Below, piece after piece: positions 14,192 through 22,921 of a DNA stretch of 64,000 bases. Positions within the stretch are counted from its first letter, which is position 1; every line of letters begins with the position of its first letter. The notes below the pieces were generated by a model. The model ran no database searches. It was not told the DNA's origin and worked only from the letters and a program-made list of their open reading frames with translations. This DNA is from Pectobacterium wasabiae CFBP 3304 (GTDB lineage Bacteria; Pseudomonadota; Gammaproteobacteria; Enterobacterales; Enterobacteriaceae), in assembly GCF_001742185.1 (NCBI RefSeq), contig NZ_CP015750.1, positions 2,046,001-2,110,000 on the forward strand, read 5' to 3'. Position numbers and translations under genes: made by a program.

Positions 14192-14552
14192 AATCATCCT
14201 AGCGTCTAGAGTTATCTGCTGTTGTTGCAGTACACAGTTGTGTTGCGGCGCACAATAAGGTGCACCATACCTGTCTGTCGGTATGCCGACGTAAGCAGAG
14301 CAAAGCAAATAAAATGCCAGTTTTCTATTTGCTTGATAATGAAGACGAAATGGAATGGTTATTGATCTAAGTGGGTAATTCTAATTAGGTACGCGCGCAC
14401 CGTAATAAATGCAAAGAGGCCGGAGCGCCCTCTTTTAGTGCGTCAAAATGGAGATCGTGAAGCGTCTTCAGGTTTGCCTGTTGAGCAGGGAGAGTCTGGG
14501 AACACGGTAATGTCATCAGCCCAGCGGATGGCGTGGGCTGATGCGGGAGGTG
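14192..14552. other. Intergenic region between two amino-acid ABC units
   Basis: No gene is supported. It should carry the yhdW promoter and the 3' end of the next unit. Two hairpins are visible: AAAGAGG / CCTCTTT with trailing T residues on the + strand (14413-14436), and a perfect ATCAGCCCA / TGGGCTGAT pair (14515-14542) just after the stop of the leftward permease gene. Confidence 0.6.
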
Positions 14553-15218
14553 TTAGTGCGTGATGTGGCGCTGATAATACTTTTCGAGCTTAACCTGTAA
14601 TTGGCTTAGCACCGTGCTGAACATCAGATAAATCAGTGCAGCCTCGACATACAGAATCAGAGGCTCATAGGTAACGGAAACGATACGCTGAGCGGATAGA
14701 AACATTTCCGGCACGGTGATGACGGCGGCCAGCGACGTATCCTTGATTAAGGAAATAAACGTATTGGAGAGCGGCGGTAGCGAAACGAAAACGGATTGAG
14801 GAAAGATGACCCAACGAATCGCCTGCCTGCCATTCATGCCGAGAGAATAGGCGGCACTCCATTGGCCTTTCGGGACAGATAAGATGGCCCCACGGACGAT
14901 CTCAGAGCTATAGGCTCCCACACTGACGGTGAAACCAATAAGTGCCGCCGGAAAGGCATCCAGAGTAATGCCCGCGCTGGGCAGCCCATAAAAAATCAGG
15001 AAAAGCTGCACCAGCAGCGGTGTGCCACGAATGACCCAAACGTAGAAATCACCCAGCCATTTCAGCGGCTTTGGGCCATAGAGGCGAACCAGCGCGATGA
15101 GAATGCCGAGAGCTAGGCCAAAGATGAAAGACAGGATAGCCAGAGGGACGGTAAATTTCAGTCCCGCAGATAGCAGACTCCAGAAAGAGTCTGCCATGAG
15201 TTGTAGCCAAGGCGGCAT
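14553..15218 (-). CDS. Amino-acid ABC transporter permease (cystine/polar amino-acid type)
   Basis: A 221-residue HisMQ-type permease resembling TcyL (YecS). It has about five hydrophobic helices, a cytoplasmic EAA motif GQWSAAYSLGMNGRQAIRWVIFPQ and the conserved NTFISLIKDTSLAA after it. The binding-protein gene lies upstream on the same strand (89-base gap). No ATPase gene is adjacent; the ATPase may be shared with another system or encoded elsewhere. The substrate is uncertain. Confidence 0.85.
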   Translation of the reverse strand: MPPWLQLMADSFWSLLSAGLKFTVPLAILSFIFGLALGILIALVRLYGPKPLKWLGDFYVWVIRGTPLLVQLFLIFYGLPSAGITLDAFPAALIGFTVSVGAYSSEIVRGAILSVPKGQWSAAYSLGMNGRQAIRWVIFPQSVFVSLPPLSNTFISLIKDTSLAAVITVPEMFLSAQRIVSVTYEPLILYVEAALIYLMFSTVLSQLQVKLEKYYQRHITH

Positions 15219-15307
15219 GAAAACGAGCTCCGATAACGATAGGCGCTAATCACAGCGCGCGCTGGTGACCATCATATTGATGACAGCGCGCTCTGGTAAC
15301 AGTGCGA

Positions 15308-16075
15308 TTATTGAGAAACATCCTCCCCGAAGTATCGCACAGATATCGTTTTATAGGTGCCGTCCGCTTTGATTTCATCCAGAGCTTTATTCAATGCTTC
15401 CACCAGTGGAGCCTGATCTTTACGCACCAGAATAGCGGAAGGCTCACCGTCCTTTGAGGTCGCGGCAATCTTCACGTTGGCATCCGGCTTATGCTTTTTA
15501 AAATCCAGGAATGACAGATTATCGTTCAATGTGGCGTCGGCGCGGCCGCTAAGAACCAGATCCAGCGACTGGTTAAAGCCGTCCGTTGGTACAATTTCCG
15601 CACCGTAGCTGGTGGCTTGTTTGGAGTAATTACTGGTCAGGCTTTGGGCCGATTTTTTGCCTTTCAGATCGCTGAAGTCCTTGATGGCGGTGTTATCACC
15701 ACGGACAACCAGCACGGCTTTGGAGTCGATATAAGGCTTGGAGAAATCATACTTGACCTGACGTTCTTTGGTTACGCCAACCTGATTGATGACCGCATCG
15801 TAGCGCTTGGCATCAATACCGGCGATTAAACCGTCCCAGCGCCCTTCAATAAATTGTGCTTTCACGCCGAGCTTTTCTGCCACCGCACGGCCAACGTCCA
15901 CATCGAAACCAACCAGTTGCCCTGATTTATCATGATAGGTGTAAGGCGCGTAGGTGCCTTCCGTACCGAACTTGATAACCCCTGCGGACTTGATGGCGCT
16001 AAGGTCATCTGCATGAGCGAATACGCTGGTAGCAAGCAGGGCGCTGGTCAGTAAAGCAAAACGTATTTTTTTCAT
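15308..16075 (-). CDS. Periplasmic amino-acid binding protein (FliY/TcyJ-like)
   Basis: Family 3 solute-binding protein. The start at 16075, preceded by AGGAATTC, gives MKKIRFALLTSALLATSVFAHA, a standard signal peptide cleaved near residue 22; a longer frame to 16147 has no signal-like N-terminus. The 255 residues include KFGTEGTYAPYTYHDKSG and GFDVDVGRAVAEKLG, the ligand-domain signature of cystine and polar amino-acid binding proteins. It pairs with the permease downstream. Cystine is a reasonable guess, not a demonstration. Confidence 0.85.
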   Translation of the reverse strand: MKKIRFALLTSALLATSVFAHADDLSAIKSAGVIKFGTEGTYAPYTYHDKSGQLVGFDVDVGRAVAEKLGVKAQFIEGRWDGLIAGIDAKRYDAVINQVGVTKERQVKYDFSKPYIDSKAVLVVRGDNTAIKDFSDLKGKKSAQSLTSNYSKQATSYGAEIVPTDGFNQSLDLVLSGRADATLNDNLSFLDFKKHKPDANVKIAATSKDGEPSAILVRKDQAPLVEALNKALDEIKADGTYKTISVRYFGEDVSQ

Positions 16076-16378
16076 TATGAATTCCTGTGAGTGGTGTGCA
16101 GCGATGTGCTTATAACTTTTGTTAATAATGAATCTACGCGACAACACATCTGTTTATAAATCACGTTGTGTGATGATTTATATCAGAAGTGAATATAGTC
16201 CTGAACGTCGTTTGCCGTGAATTGTAGTGAATATAGTGCGCCTGCCCAGCTTTAACCATCTTGTGCGAAAGAACGATAGAAAAAGTCTGCTGCTGCCGTA
16301 ATGTTACCCAACTGTCACAATCGGCTTCTATTCTCAAAGGACATCATTGCTTTTGCCACTATCCAGCAGGAGACAACA

Positions 16379-17524
16379 ATGAAGATCCGTATCGCCAGCT
16401 ATAACGTTGAGAACCTATTTCATCGCACTGCGATTCTTAACCTCCCCGATTCCCAGCAGATCGATGCCTTATTGGAACAGGTCAGGCAGCTCCAGCAGCT
16501 TCTCGAACAGCCCCGATACGATGATGCCTTGAAGGATCAGGTGTTCCGTCTTTCTATCGCACTCCGTCCTTATATTGATATCCGTACCGATGCGGGCACG
16601 TTGGGGAGATGGAAAAAGGAGGAGGCTGGTACGGGATTCAGGATCAATAAAAGCTGCCGTGGTCGTGGAGATTGGATAGGTGAAATCGTGTTCAAATCGC
16701 AGGAATTCAGCAGCCAACAGCGCAAGAACACGGGCAAGATTATTAACCTGCTTAACGCCGACATCCTGTGCGCCGTTGAAGTTGAAAACATGGATGTATT
16801 ACGTGACTTCAACAGTCAGGTACTCGGGAAAAAGAAATTCAGCCAGTTCGTGATGATCGACAGCCCGAATGACCCACGCGGCATTGATGTTGCCTGCTTG
16901 ACGCGTTATCGAATCGCCCAGCTACGCACCCATATTTTTGACGCCGGAAAGCAGTTTGACCCCGTATTTAGCCGTGATTGTCTCGAAGTCACGTTGGATG
17001 CTGGCCTCAAACAGCCAATTTATATCCTGTGCAACCATTTCAAAAGCCAAAGCGGCCAAACAGAGCAAGAACGACAGCGTGGGGCGCAGAAGCGCCGTGA
17101 CCAATCCGAACGTGTCGCAGAGATTGTCAAACAGACTTACGATCTCAAGAAGGATTACGTGGTGATTCTTGGCGATTTGAACGAGGATTCGTCAAACCCC
17201 TGGCAAAGTTTGGCTCCGCTGTTTTCTCTGTCGGATTTGCATCCCGTTATTGACCCTGAGCGCCCAGAAAAAGAGCGTTATACCTACTATTTTGCTGGTG
17301 GCAAGAAAGGTGCTCGGTTAAATCAACTGGACTACATATTCTTGTCCGCGCCGTTGCATCAGGCGGTGGTGGGTTGGGGCGTCGAGCGTCGAGGCATTTA
17401 TAATATCGACAAGATTGCTGCCAAAGAGGGCGCAGAACCCGTTACGCCGCTACCCGAAGTCACTTCATGGGACACAGCTGCGTCCGACCATGCGGCACTC
17501 TGGGTGGAAGTGGATATTACCTGA
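16379..17524 (+). CDS. Endonuclease/exonuclease/phosphatase (EEP) family protein
   Basis: A 381-residue enzyme of the DNase I/synaptojanin-like EEP superfamily. Catalytic landmarks are in order: Asn and Glu in ASYNVENLF at the N-terminus, Glu in CAVEVENMD (near residue 137), the His of CNHFKSQSG, the Asp/Asn pair of ILGDLNED, LDYIFLS and the terminal SDHAALWVE. Mg2+-dependent phosphodiester or phosphate-ester cleavage is expected; the substrate is unknown. No signal peptide is seen with this start, which follows CAGGAGACAACA. A longer frame from 16301 lacks a good site. It stands alone, divergent from the amino-acid binding-protein gene across about 300 bases in which I see no other gene. Confidence 0.85.
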   Translation: MKIRIASYNVENLFHRTAILNLPDSQQIDALLEQVRQLQQLLEQPRYDDALKDQVFRLSIALRPYIDIRTDAGTLGRWKKEEAGTGFRINKSCRGRGDWIGEIVFKSQEFSSQQRKNTGKIINLLNADILCAVEVENMDVLRDFNSQVLGKKKFSQFVMIDSPNDPRGIDVACLTRYRIAQLRTHIFDAGKQFDPVFSRDCLEVTLDAGLKQPIYILCNHFKSQSGQTEQERQRGAQKRRDQSERVAEIVKQTYDLKKDYVVILGDLNEDSSNPWQSLAPLFSLSDLHPVIDPERPEKERYTYYFAGGKKGARLNQLDYIFLSAPLHQAVVGWGVERRGIYNIDKIAAKEGAEPVTPLPEVTSWDTAASDHAALWVEVDIT

Positions 17525-17577
17525 TGGCCTCTTTACGGCTATGATGGTGTGAGAAAACAGAGCAATCATAGCCTTAT

Positions 17578-17994
17578 ATGAGGAAGCTGATGAGGCATAA
17601 ACAAGGATTGGAAAACTACCCAGATGCGCTGCGCTGGTCGTTCGGCGACAGCCCCGAGCTGGCGGATGAATTGCTGCAACTGGTACTGGAAGGGCATAAA
17701 ACCGCAACCTGTAGCTCGTATCACTCGTTCAAAAATGAGGAAACGCCACAGGTCGGCGATTACAACATTGTTCTGGACGGTGCAGGACAACCCTCATGCG
17801 TGATTCGGACACGCTCGTTAACGCTGGTGCGTTACTGCGACGTCACCGCTGAAATGGCGGCGAAAGAGGGCGAAGGAGATGAAAGCTTGGCTTTCTGGCG
17901 CGAAGGCCATCAGCGGTATTTTGAAAGAGAAGGCAGCTTCGCCCCAGATATGCTGCTGGTGTTTGAAGAGTTTGAGCTAATTGAGGTGTTTTGA
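17578..17994 (+). CDS. ASCH-domain protein
   Basis: A 138-residue cytoplasmic protein with an ASCH (PUA-like) fold. The core GHKTATCSSY with the following PQVGDYNIVLDGAGQPSCVI is the family signature, and the C-terminal GEGDESLAFWREGHQRYF is typical of the larger ASCH subfamily. ASCH proteins are thought to bind RNA or nucleosides, and one branch (YqfB) hydrolyses N4-acetylcytidine; I cannot say which activity applies. An in-frame ATG at 17590 is an alternative start. It begins 53 bases after the EEP gene and could share its transcript. Confidence 0.82.
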   Translation: MRKLMRHKQGLENYPDALRWSFGDSPELADELLQLVLEGHKTATCSSYHSFKNEETPQVGDYNIVLDGAGQPSCVIRTRSLTLVRYCDVTAEMAAKEGEGDESLAFWREGHQRYFEREGSFAPDMLLVFEEFELIEVF

Positions 17995-18196
17995 TAGTGG
18001 GTTAGCGACTGATAAGCCCGACTGTGTTTGGTCGTCGGGAGCGACTGAATTTAGCAATCGGGTACTTGCATGAGCCGACGTTAACCATTTCAGCTCATAG
18101 TCACAATAATGTCTTTTGAGATGTCTATCAAAGCCGTAGTGACTCAGTTGGAGTTTGTAGCTCGTGATACACTTTCCTCCCATAGTGGAGGATAAA

Positions 18197-18580
18197 ATGT
18201 TTAGCAAGATCGGCTTATTGTGTTTGTCTGCGTTAATACCATTTACGTCGTATGCAGAAAAAGGGACGTTTGAATTTTCGGTTGGAACCCAAAATCATAT
18301 CTTCGATTCTCCGTGCATAGAGTCCATTCAGTATGTGAAACGTGATGAAACGGGCTCAGATAGCTTGGGTATTCACCTTACTGATAGATGTGGGGATAGA
18401 TTGGGGAAAATTACTCATGAGAACATGGGAAGAAAATTAACTATCTCATATTTGGGTAACGAACTCTCCACAGCAATGATCGTGCAGCGACTGAAAAGTA
18501 ACTTCAGAATTAGTACAAAAGACACACCAAGAGTGGTTTTAATGCGAGTTATCGATGACTACAACGTATCTCTTGAGTGA
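18197..18580 (+). CDS. Small secreted protein of unknown function
   Basis: I do not recognise this protein. The start at 18197 follows a strong GGAGGATAAA and encodes MFSKIGLLCLSALIPFTSYA, a clear signal peptide, then a mature region of about 107 residues. It has two cysteines (in SPCIES and DRCGDR) that could form a disulphide. The composition is beta-rich and polar with no further hydrophobic stretch, suggesting a soluble periplasmic protein. It is AT-richer than the flanking housekeeping genes and sits beside an Imm63-like gene, so it may belong to an accessory islet. Confidence 0.6.
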   Translation: MFSKIGLLCLSALIPFTSYAEKGTFEFSVGTQNHIFDSPCIESIQYVKRDETGSDSLGIHLTDRCGDRLGKITHENMGRKLTISYLGNELSTAMIVQRLKSNFRISTKDTPRVVLMRVIDDYNVSLE

Positions 18581-18736
18581 TTTGAATGCCGCAACAATGG
18601 GTCAGAAAGGATAAATTTAATCTTTCTGCGACTGATGTGACGTATAGGTAGGTCCTCAAGTTGATCGTGGCTATCCTGATATTGGCGCAGAATACGTCTG
18701 GGGTGAGTAGTTGAAATACAAGAAAAGCATATTCCG

Positions 18737-19132
18737 ATGAAAACAATCGAAGAACTGAGGGCGGAACTCCTTAAAATAGGCCAACAGCTTGGCGGTGGGG
18801 TAAGGCCAAATTATTACTTCTTTATCCCTGATAAACCTGATGGTCTTGCTACTCCGTATCTGGAGATTCATGGTGAGGAATACCATTTTATCGTCAGTGA
18901 AAGAGGTATAGAAAGGGAGCGTAATGTGACTCTCAGTGATGAAGACATCCTTTATTGGTTCACTGACTGCGGTGTCCGTGGTATGGCTTCAAGCTATGCG
19001 GCTTTGAATAGTTCCCCAGACAGAACGTTCAGGGATGTATATTTCCGAAGACAGTATCATTTAATGTTTTCCATCAAGCCCGAATGGGCTACAAGAAAGC
19101 ACAAGGAATTTGCGGCGATCCTCAAGTTATAA
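18737..19132 (+). CDS. Imm63-like immunity protein
   Basis: A 131-residue cytoplasmic protein. Its pattern of PYLEIHGEEYHFIVSERGIE, then a DEDILYWF segment and a C-terminal PEWATRKHKEFAAIL, resembles the Imm63 family of immunity proteins that neutralise polymorphic toxins. The family call is from memory. No toxin gene is adjacent: the 156 bases upstream hold only a short open stretch (18648-18710) ending in EYVWGE. It is thus probably an orphan immunity gene. Its base composition is lower in G+C than the neighbouring fis-dusB region. Confidence 0.6.
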   Translation: MKTIEELRAELLKIGQQLGGGVRPNYYFFIPDKPDGLATPYLEIHGEEYHFIVSERGIERERNVTLSDEDILYWFTDCGVRGMASSYAALNSSPDRTFRDVYFRRQYHLMFSIKPEWATRKHKEFAAILKL

Positions 19133-19401
19133 CGGTTAAAATTTATTCCCATATGCATTTGGATTATTAATGCTCATTAATTATTTCTTGCCCATCTGTC
19201 CTGATCCCTCGATAAGCAACATGCCATAAATTTACAGTAATGTCCGCTTCTGAATGCTGAACTGGCTGTTAGAGTAAGTTTAAGTCAGCACTTACGCTAC
19301 CTGTAACACCAGTCAGCCTTTGGATTCTTCTTTGGGCTGTTTGTTTTCGCCCCATCTCGCAGATACCACAGCTCAGGCTGCTGCCTAAATAGAAGGCAAA
19401 G

Positions 19402-19439
19402 AAAAAGGCGCTTAACCCAAGAGGTAAAGCGCCTTTTTT
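19402..19439. terminator. Bidirectional terminator between the Imm63-like gene and fis
   Basis: AAAAAGGCGCTT and AAGCGCCTTTTTT form a stem with A residues before and T residues after, so it can terminate from both sides, notably the leftward dusB-fis transcript 22 bases after the fis stop. The rest of 19133-19460 contains no gene I can support. Confidence 0.85.
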
Positions 19440-19460
19440 CAAATGCTTAACTGATTAGTA

Positions 19461-19757
19461 TCAGTTCATGCCGTATTTTTTCAATTTCTTACGCAGAGTA
19501 CCACGGTTGATGCCCATCATCAGGGCTGCGCGGGTTTGGTTACCGCGGGTGTATTGCATCACCATGTCCAACAGTGGCTGTTCAACTTCAGCCAGTACCA
19601 GCTCATACAGGTCACTTACATCCTGACCGTTCAATTGAGCAAAATAGTTCTTCAGTGCCTGTTTAACCGAGTCGCGCAGGGGTTTTTGGGTTACCTGAGC
19701 CTGAGAGTTTACAGTGGAAACGGTCAGTACGTCAGAATTCACGCGTTGTTCGAACAT
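19461..19757 (-). CDS. fis: DNA-binding protein Fis
   Basis: Nucleoid-associated factor that bends DNA, activates rRNA promoters and assists site-specific inversion. The 98 residues appear identical to E. coli Fis: the N-terminal beta-hairpin arm, the dimerising helices A and B ([35 protein letters not shown]) and the C-terminal helix-turn-helix [20 protein letters not shown]. It lies 23 bases after dusB and is transcribed with it from the promoter near 20790. Confidence 0.99.
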
Positions 19758-19780
19758 AGTTCTGTCAGCTCTTTTTCTGT

Positions 19781-20746
19781 TTACGCAAGATTTTCAAAAT
19801 ATGCCTTCAACGCCTCCAGCTGCTCGCTGGCATCCTCAATGGCGTTGAATGTGCGCCTAAACTGGTCGTTTGGGGCGTGCTCCTGGAGATACCAAGATAC
19901 GTGCTTACGAGCGATACGAAATCCCTTGCCTGGACCATAAAAGTCGTGCAATTCCCGTATGTGCTCGATCAACAAGCGCTTGACCTCTACCAAAGGCAGT
20001 GGTGCCAGCAACTCCCCTGTGTCCAGATAATGCTGGATTTCCCGAAAGATCCAGGGTCTTCCCTGAGCGGCTCGTCCTATCATCAGGGCGTCAGCCCCAG
20101 TGTAGTCAAGAACCGCCCTGGCTTTATGCGGGTCTGTAATGTCGCCATTCGCAATAATAGGAATGGAAACGGCCTGCTTAACTGCCCGAATGCTGTCGTA
20201 TTCGGCGAAACCATTGAACAGGCACGCACGAGTGCGTCCGTGAATAGTTAACGCCTGAATGCCACAGTCTTCAGCCAATTTGGCAATTTCTACACAGTTG
20301 CGGTGCTCTGGTGCCCAACCGGTACGGATCTTCAGTGTTACCGGTACGTCTACCGCTTTCACTACCGTAGAGAGGATCTGTTTGACCAAATCCGGATACT
20401 GCAACAACGCAGATCCTGCCATCTTGCGGTTCACCTTCTTCGCCGGGCAGCCCATATTGATGTCAATGATCTGCGCGCCGGAATCAGCGTTGATTCTCGC
20501 TGCCGCCGCCATCTCATCGGGGTCACAACCGGCAATCTGCACGGCCCTGATACCCGGTTCATCACTATGTACCATTCGCAAACGCGACTTGTCTGAACGC
20601 CACACTTCCGGATTGGAAGACAGCATTTCAGACACGGTCATTCCAGCGCCCATCGCATGACAGAGTGCTCTAAATGGGCGATCGCTAATACCAGCCATTG
20701 GGGCTGCTATCAAACGATTGGTAAGCTGAAATTGTCCAATGTGCAT
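19781..20746 (-). CDS. dusB: tRNA-dihydrouridine synthase B
   Basis: FMN enzyme that reduces uridine to dihydrouridine in the tRNA D-loop. From the ATG at 20746 ([10 protein letters not shown]) the protein has 321 residues, the E. coli DusB length; an upstream in-frame ATG at 20776 is less likely. It has an N-terminal TIM barrel with the catalytic Cys100 in MGCPAKKV, the substrate-contact GRTRACLF and the FMN-binding IANGDI and [10 protein letters not shown]. It is first in the dusB-fis operon, which in enterics provides the long leader region for fis. Confidence 0.97.
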
Positions 20747-20784
20747 AGACAAAAATTGACCATACTGTGCCTGCAAGGGCGCGT

Positions 20785-20813
20785 ATATTACGCATTTTTT
20801 ACGTCAGATGAAA
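20785..20813 (-). promoter_or_regulatory. dusB-fis promoter
   Basis: Read leftward, a -10 box TAATAT (20785-20790) with a weak -35 TTTCAT 17 bases upstream is followed by a GC-rich discriminator (ACGCGCCCTTGCAG). The same arrangement is known for E. coli fis, whose expression peaks in early growth and is under stringent control. The remainder of 20747-21103 is AT-rich and holds no gene; such DNA upstream of fis usually carries Fis and IHF sites, which I did not assign. Confidence 0.6.
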
Positions 20814-21103
20814 GGCCAAACTTTGACCAATTTACGGCTATCGATCAATGAAAATGCAGTTCGTAGCGGCATATGAAAATATTATTCATATTTAACAATA
20901 TGTTATGTTTTTGTGTCGATTTTTTGCTCTGTAAAATATTCATCTGCTTACAGAATTTTATCTGTAAGCGTGGTCGTTTTTACTGGAGATACAACAGGCT
21001 AGCAATGTTTTATCAGTGAAATGCGTTGGTTAATGTGGCAAAAAAGGGCACCAATTTAGCTGAGGCTGGTTGGCAAATGCTCTGACCAGCCTCGCGGAGT
21101 GGC

Positions 21104-21838
21104 TTAATGGATGATGATTCGACCATTAAGCGGCTGTATGGGGCGATTATTAGCGTGGTGCATGACCGCGCTGAACTGGCTTATTTGTTCAGCAGAGGCG
21201 GTAACGGGATGATCCAGCACCAGCCAGCGGATGCCTTCTGAGCACGGTGGCGTAGTGAGTGACCCACTGAATCGATAGTAGTTTAATGACGTCGGTAACA
21301 AAGCCTGAATGGCAATCGGCGTGCGTACGTCCTCCGCCTGATCGACGCGAGCCGGAATCTGCTGCCATGCCGTGGCTAGCTGTGGATTGGCTGCTCCCTC
21401 CTGAAACATCAGCGCAATAACGGTGAGCGCGCCATCCGCGTTTTTATAGACAAAGTGGCCTTCCAATGGAAATTGTTTACCATCAATTTCATTTTCACTC
21501 GGTGCGTGAAAGTGGAATTGCTGCAAGGCGAATGTCTCGTTATCCAGCAGCAGCGTATTTCCTGAACTGACGTTAACCTGAATGGTATGTCCGTTGTTGA
21601 TAATCTGCTGTGTCCCAGACTGGAAAGCCAACTGTAAGGGCTCATGCTGGGTGCTTAGTGCTTGCCGGATATTGACTGGAGATTGATTTTTCCCCGTTTC
21701 ACACAGCGAGAAGTCCGGGGAGAGTTTTCCCCAGTGCGCCGGATCGCCGTCGCCTTCGTAGCCCCAGTGAACCGAATCTGCCGCCGATGCGGAAAAGCAG
21801 ACCGACAGCATAAATGCGATAGAGAGTTTACCTTTCAT
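21104..21838 (-). CDS. cah: Periplasmic alpha-type carbonic anhydrase
   Basis: Zinc enzyme interconverting CO2 and bicarbonate. The 244 residues begin with a signal peptide (cleavage after SASA, about residue 19), so it acts in the periplasm. The alpha-class zinc ligands are visible as His109 and His111 (QQFHFHAPSE) and His128 (LEGHFVY), and LTTPPCSEGIRWLV is the class signature; the two cysteines (CETGK, PPCSEG) match the conserved disulphide. It sits alone between prmA and dusB, which are adjacent in E. coli. No operon partner. Confidence 0.95.
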   Translation of the reverse strand: MKGKLSIAFMLSVCFSASAADSVHWGYEGDGDPAHWGKLSPDFSLCETGKNQSPVNIRQALSTQHEPLQLAFQSGTQQIINNGHTIQVNVSSGNTLLLDNETFALQQFHFHAPSENEIDGKQFPLEGHFVYKNADGALTVIALMFQEGAANPQLATAWQQIPARVDQAEDVRTPIAIQALLPTSLNYYRFSGSLTTPPCSEGIRWLVLDHPVTASAEQISQFSAVMHHANNRPIQPLNGRIIIH

Positions 21839-22016
21839 TTTTCATCCCTTAAAAATAATGATACGGCATCGTTGAGTGCTGAGCGTAGGTGATGCGCTCG
21901 GTCACTTGCCAGCCAGCATAATACGTCAGCTTATCGGGATAAATCATGAGGTATAACAAGAAGGAGCTCCGCCCGCCGTTGCGTACACGGTGGGCGGGAC
22001 TAGCGGGATAACGTTA

Positions 22017-22904
22017 TTACGATGCGCGGCGTTGGCCGGTAATACGACACCATTCTTCGCGTTCAGCGACGGGATCGAGCGTGAACTTGTCTGCGTAGGC
22101 TTCTGCGACGCCATCGGCCTGTGTGGACAGTACGCCGGACAGGCCGAGGTGACCGCCAGCTTTTGGCAGATCGCTAATCAGCGGTGCCAGTTCGCGCAGT
22201 GGGCCAGCGAGGATGTTGGCGACGACGACATCGGCAGACAGGTCAGCAGGTTGGTCTTTCGGCAGATAAAGCTCAAGACGCTCAGAAACGCCGTTGCGTT
22301 GTGCGTTGTCGCGGCTGGCCTGAATCGCCTGTGGATCGATATCAATCCCGATGGCGCGTGCTGCACCCAGTTTCAGGGCGGCAATCGCCAGAATGCCGGA
22401 GCCGCAGCCGAAATCGATGATGGTTTTCCCTTCCAGATCCAGCCCATCGAGCCATTGCAGGCACAGTGACGTCGTTGGGTGGGTGCCAGTACCGAACGCC
22501 AGGCCGGGATCGAGCATGACGTTGACGGCGTTCGGGTCAGGAATTTCACGCCAACTTGGGCAAATCCATAGACGTTTTCCGAACTGCATCGGGTGGAAGT
22601 TATCCATCCACTCGCGTTCCCAGTCTTTGTCTTCCAACTGTTCGATCTTGTGCTTAAATCCCACGCCCAGCAGCGGATCTTGCTCCAATATGGCGATAAC
22701 CGCGTCCATGTCGGTTTCAGCATCGTACAGCGCAATCGCGTCGGTATCGCCCCATAGGCGGGTCTCGCCCGGCAGCGGTTCAAACACGGGAGTATCGTGC
22801 GTATCCTGAAACGTAACGGATATCGCACCGCTTTCTATCATGGTGTCACCCAGTTGTTCAGCAACCTTTCCTGAGGTGTTTATTTTCAGTTGAATCCACG
22901 GCAT
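22017..22904 (-). CDS. prmA: Ribosomal protein L11 methyltransferase
   Basis: Trimethylates amino groups of ribosomal protein L11 using S-adenosylmethionine. The 295 residues carry an N-terminal L11-recognition domain and the class I methyltransferase motif [20 protein letters not shown] (near residue 163), the acidic IGIDIDPQA strand and [10 protein letters not shown]. It lies 17 bases after panF on the same strand. A hairpin at 21969-21997 follows the stop but lacks a clear T run. Confidence 0.97.
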   Translation of the reverse strand: MPWIQLKINTSGKVAEQLGDTMIESGAISVTFQDTHDTPVFEPLPGETRLWGDTDAIALYDAETDMDAVIAILEQDPLLGVGFKHKIEQLEDKDWEREWMDNFHPMQFGKRLWICPSWREIPDPNAVNVMLDPGLAFGTGTHPTTSLCLQWLDGLDLEGKTIIDFGCGSGILAIAALKLGAARAIGIDIDPQAIQASRDNAQRNGVSERLELYLPKDQPADLSADVVVANILAGPLRELAPLISDLPKAGGHLGLSGVLSTQADGVAEAYADKFTLDPVAEREEWCRITGQRRAS

Positions 22905-22921
22905 AGCAGTCTCTATTACAT

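Noticed and set aside
22351..22809. Overlapping long frames opposite or shifted to prmA and panF
   Set aside because: They are shadows of well-recognised genes with high G+C third positions.
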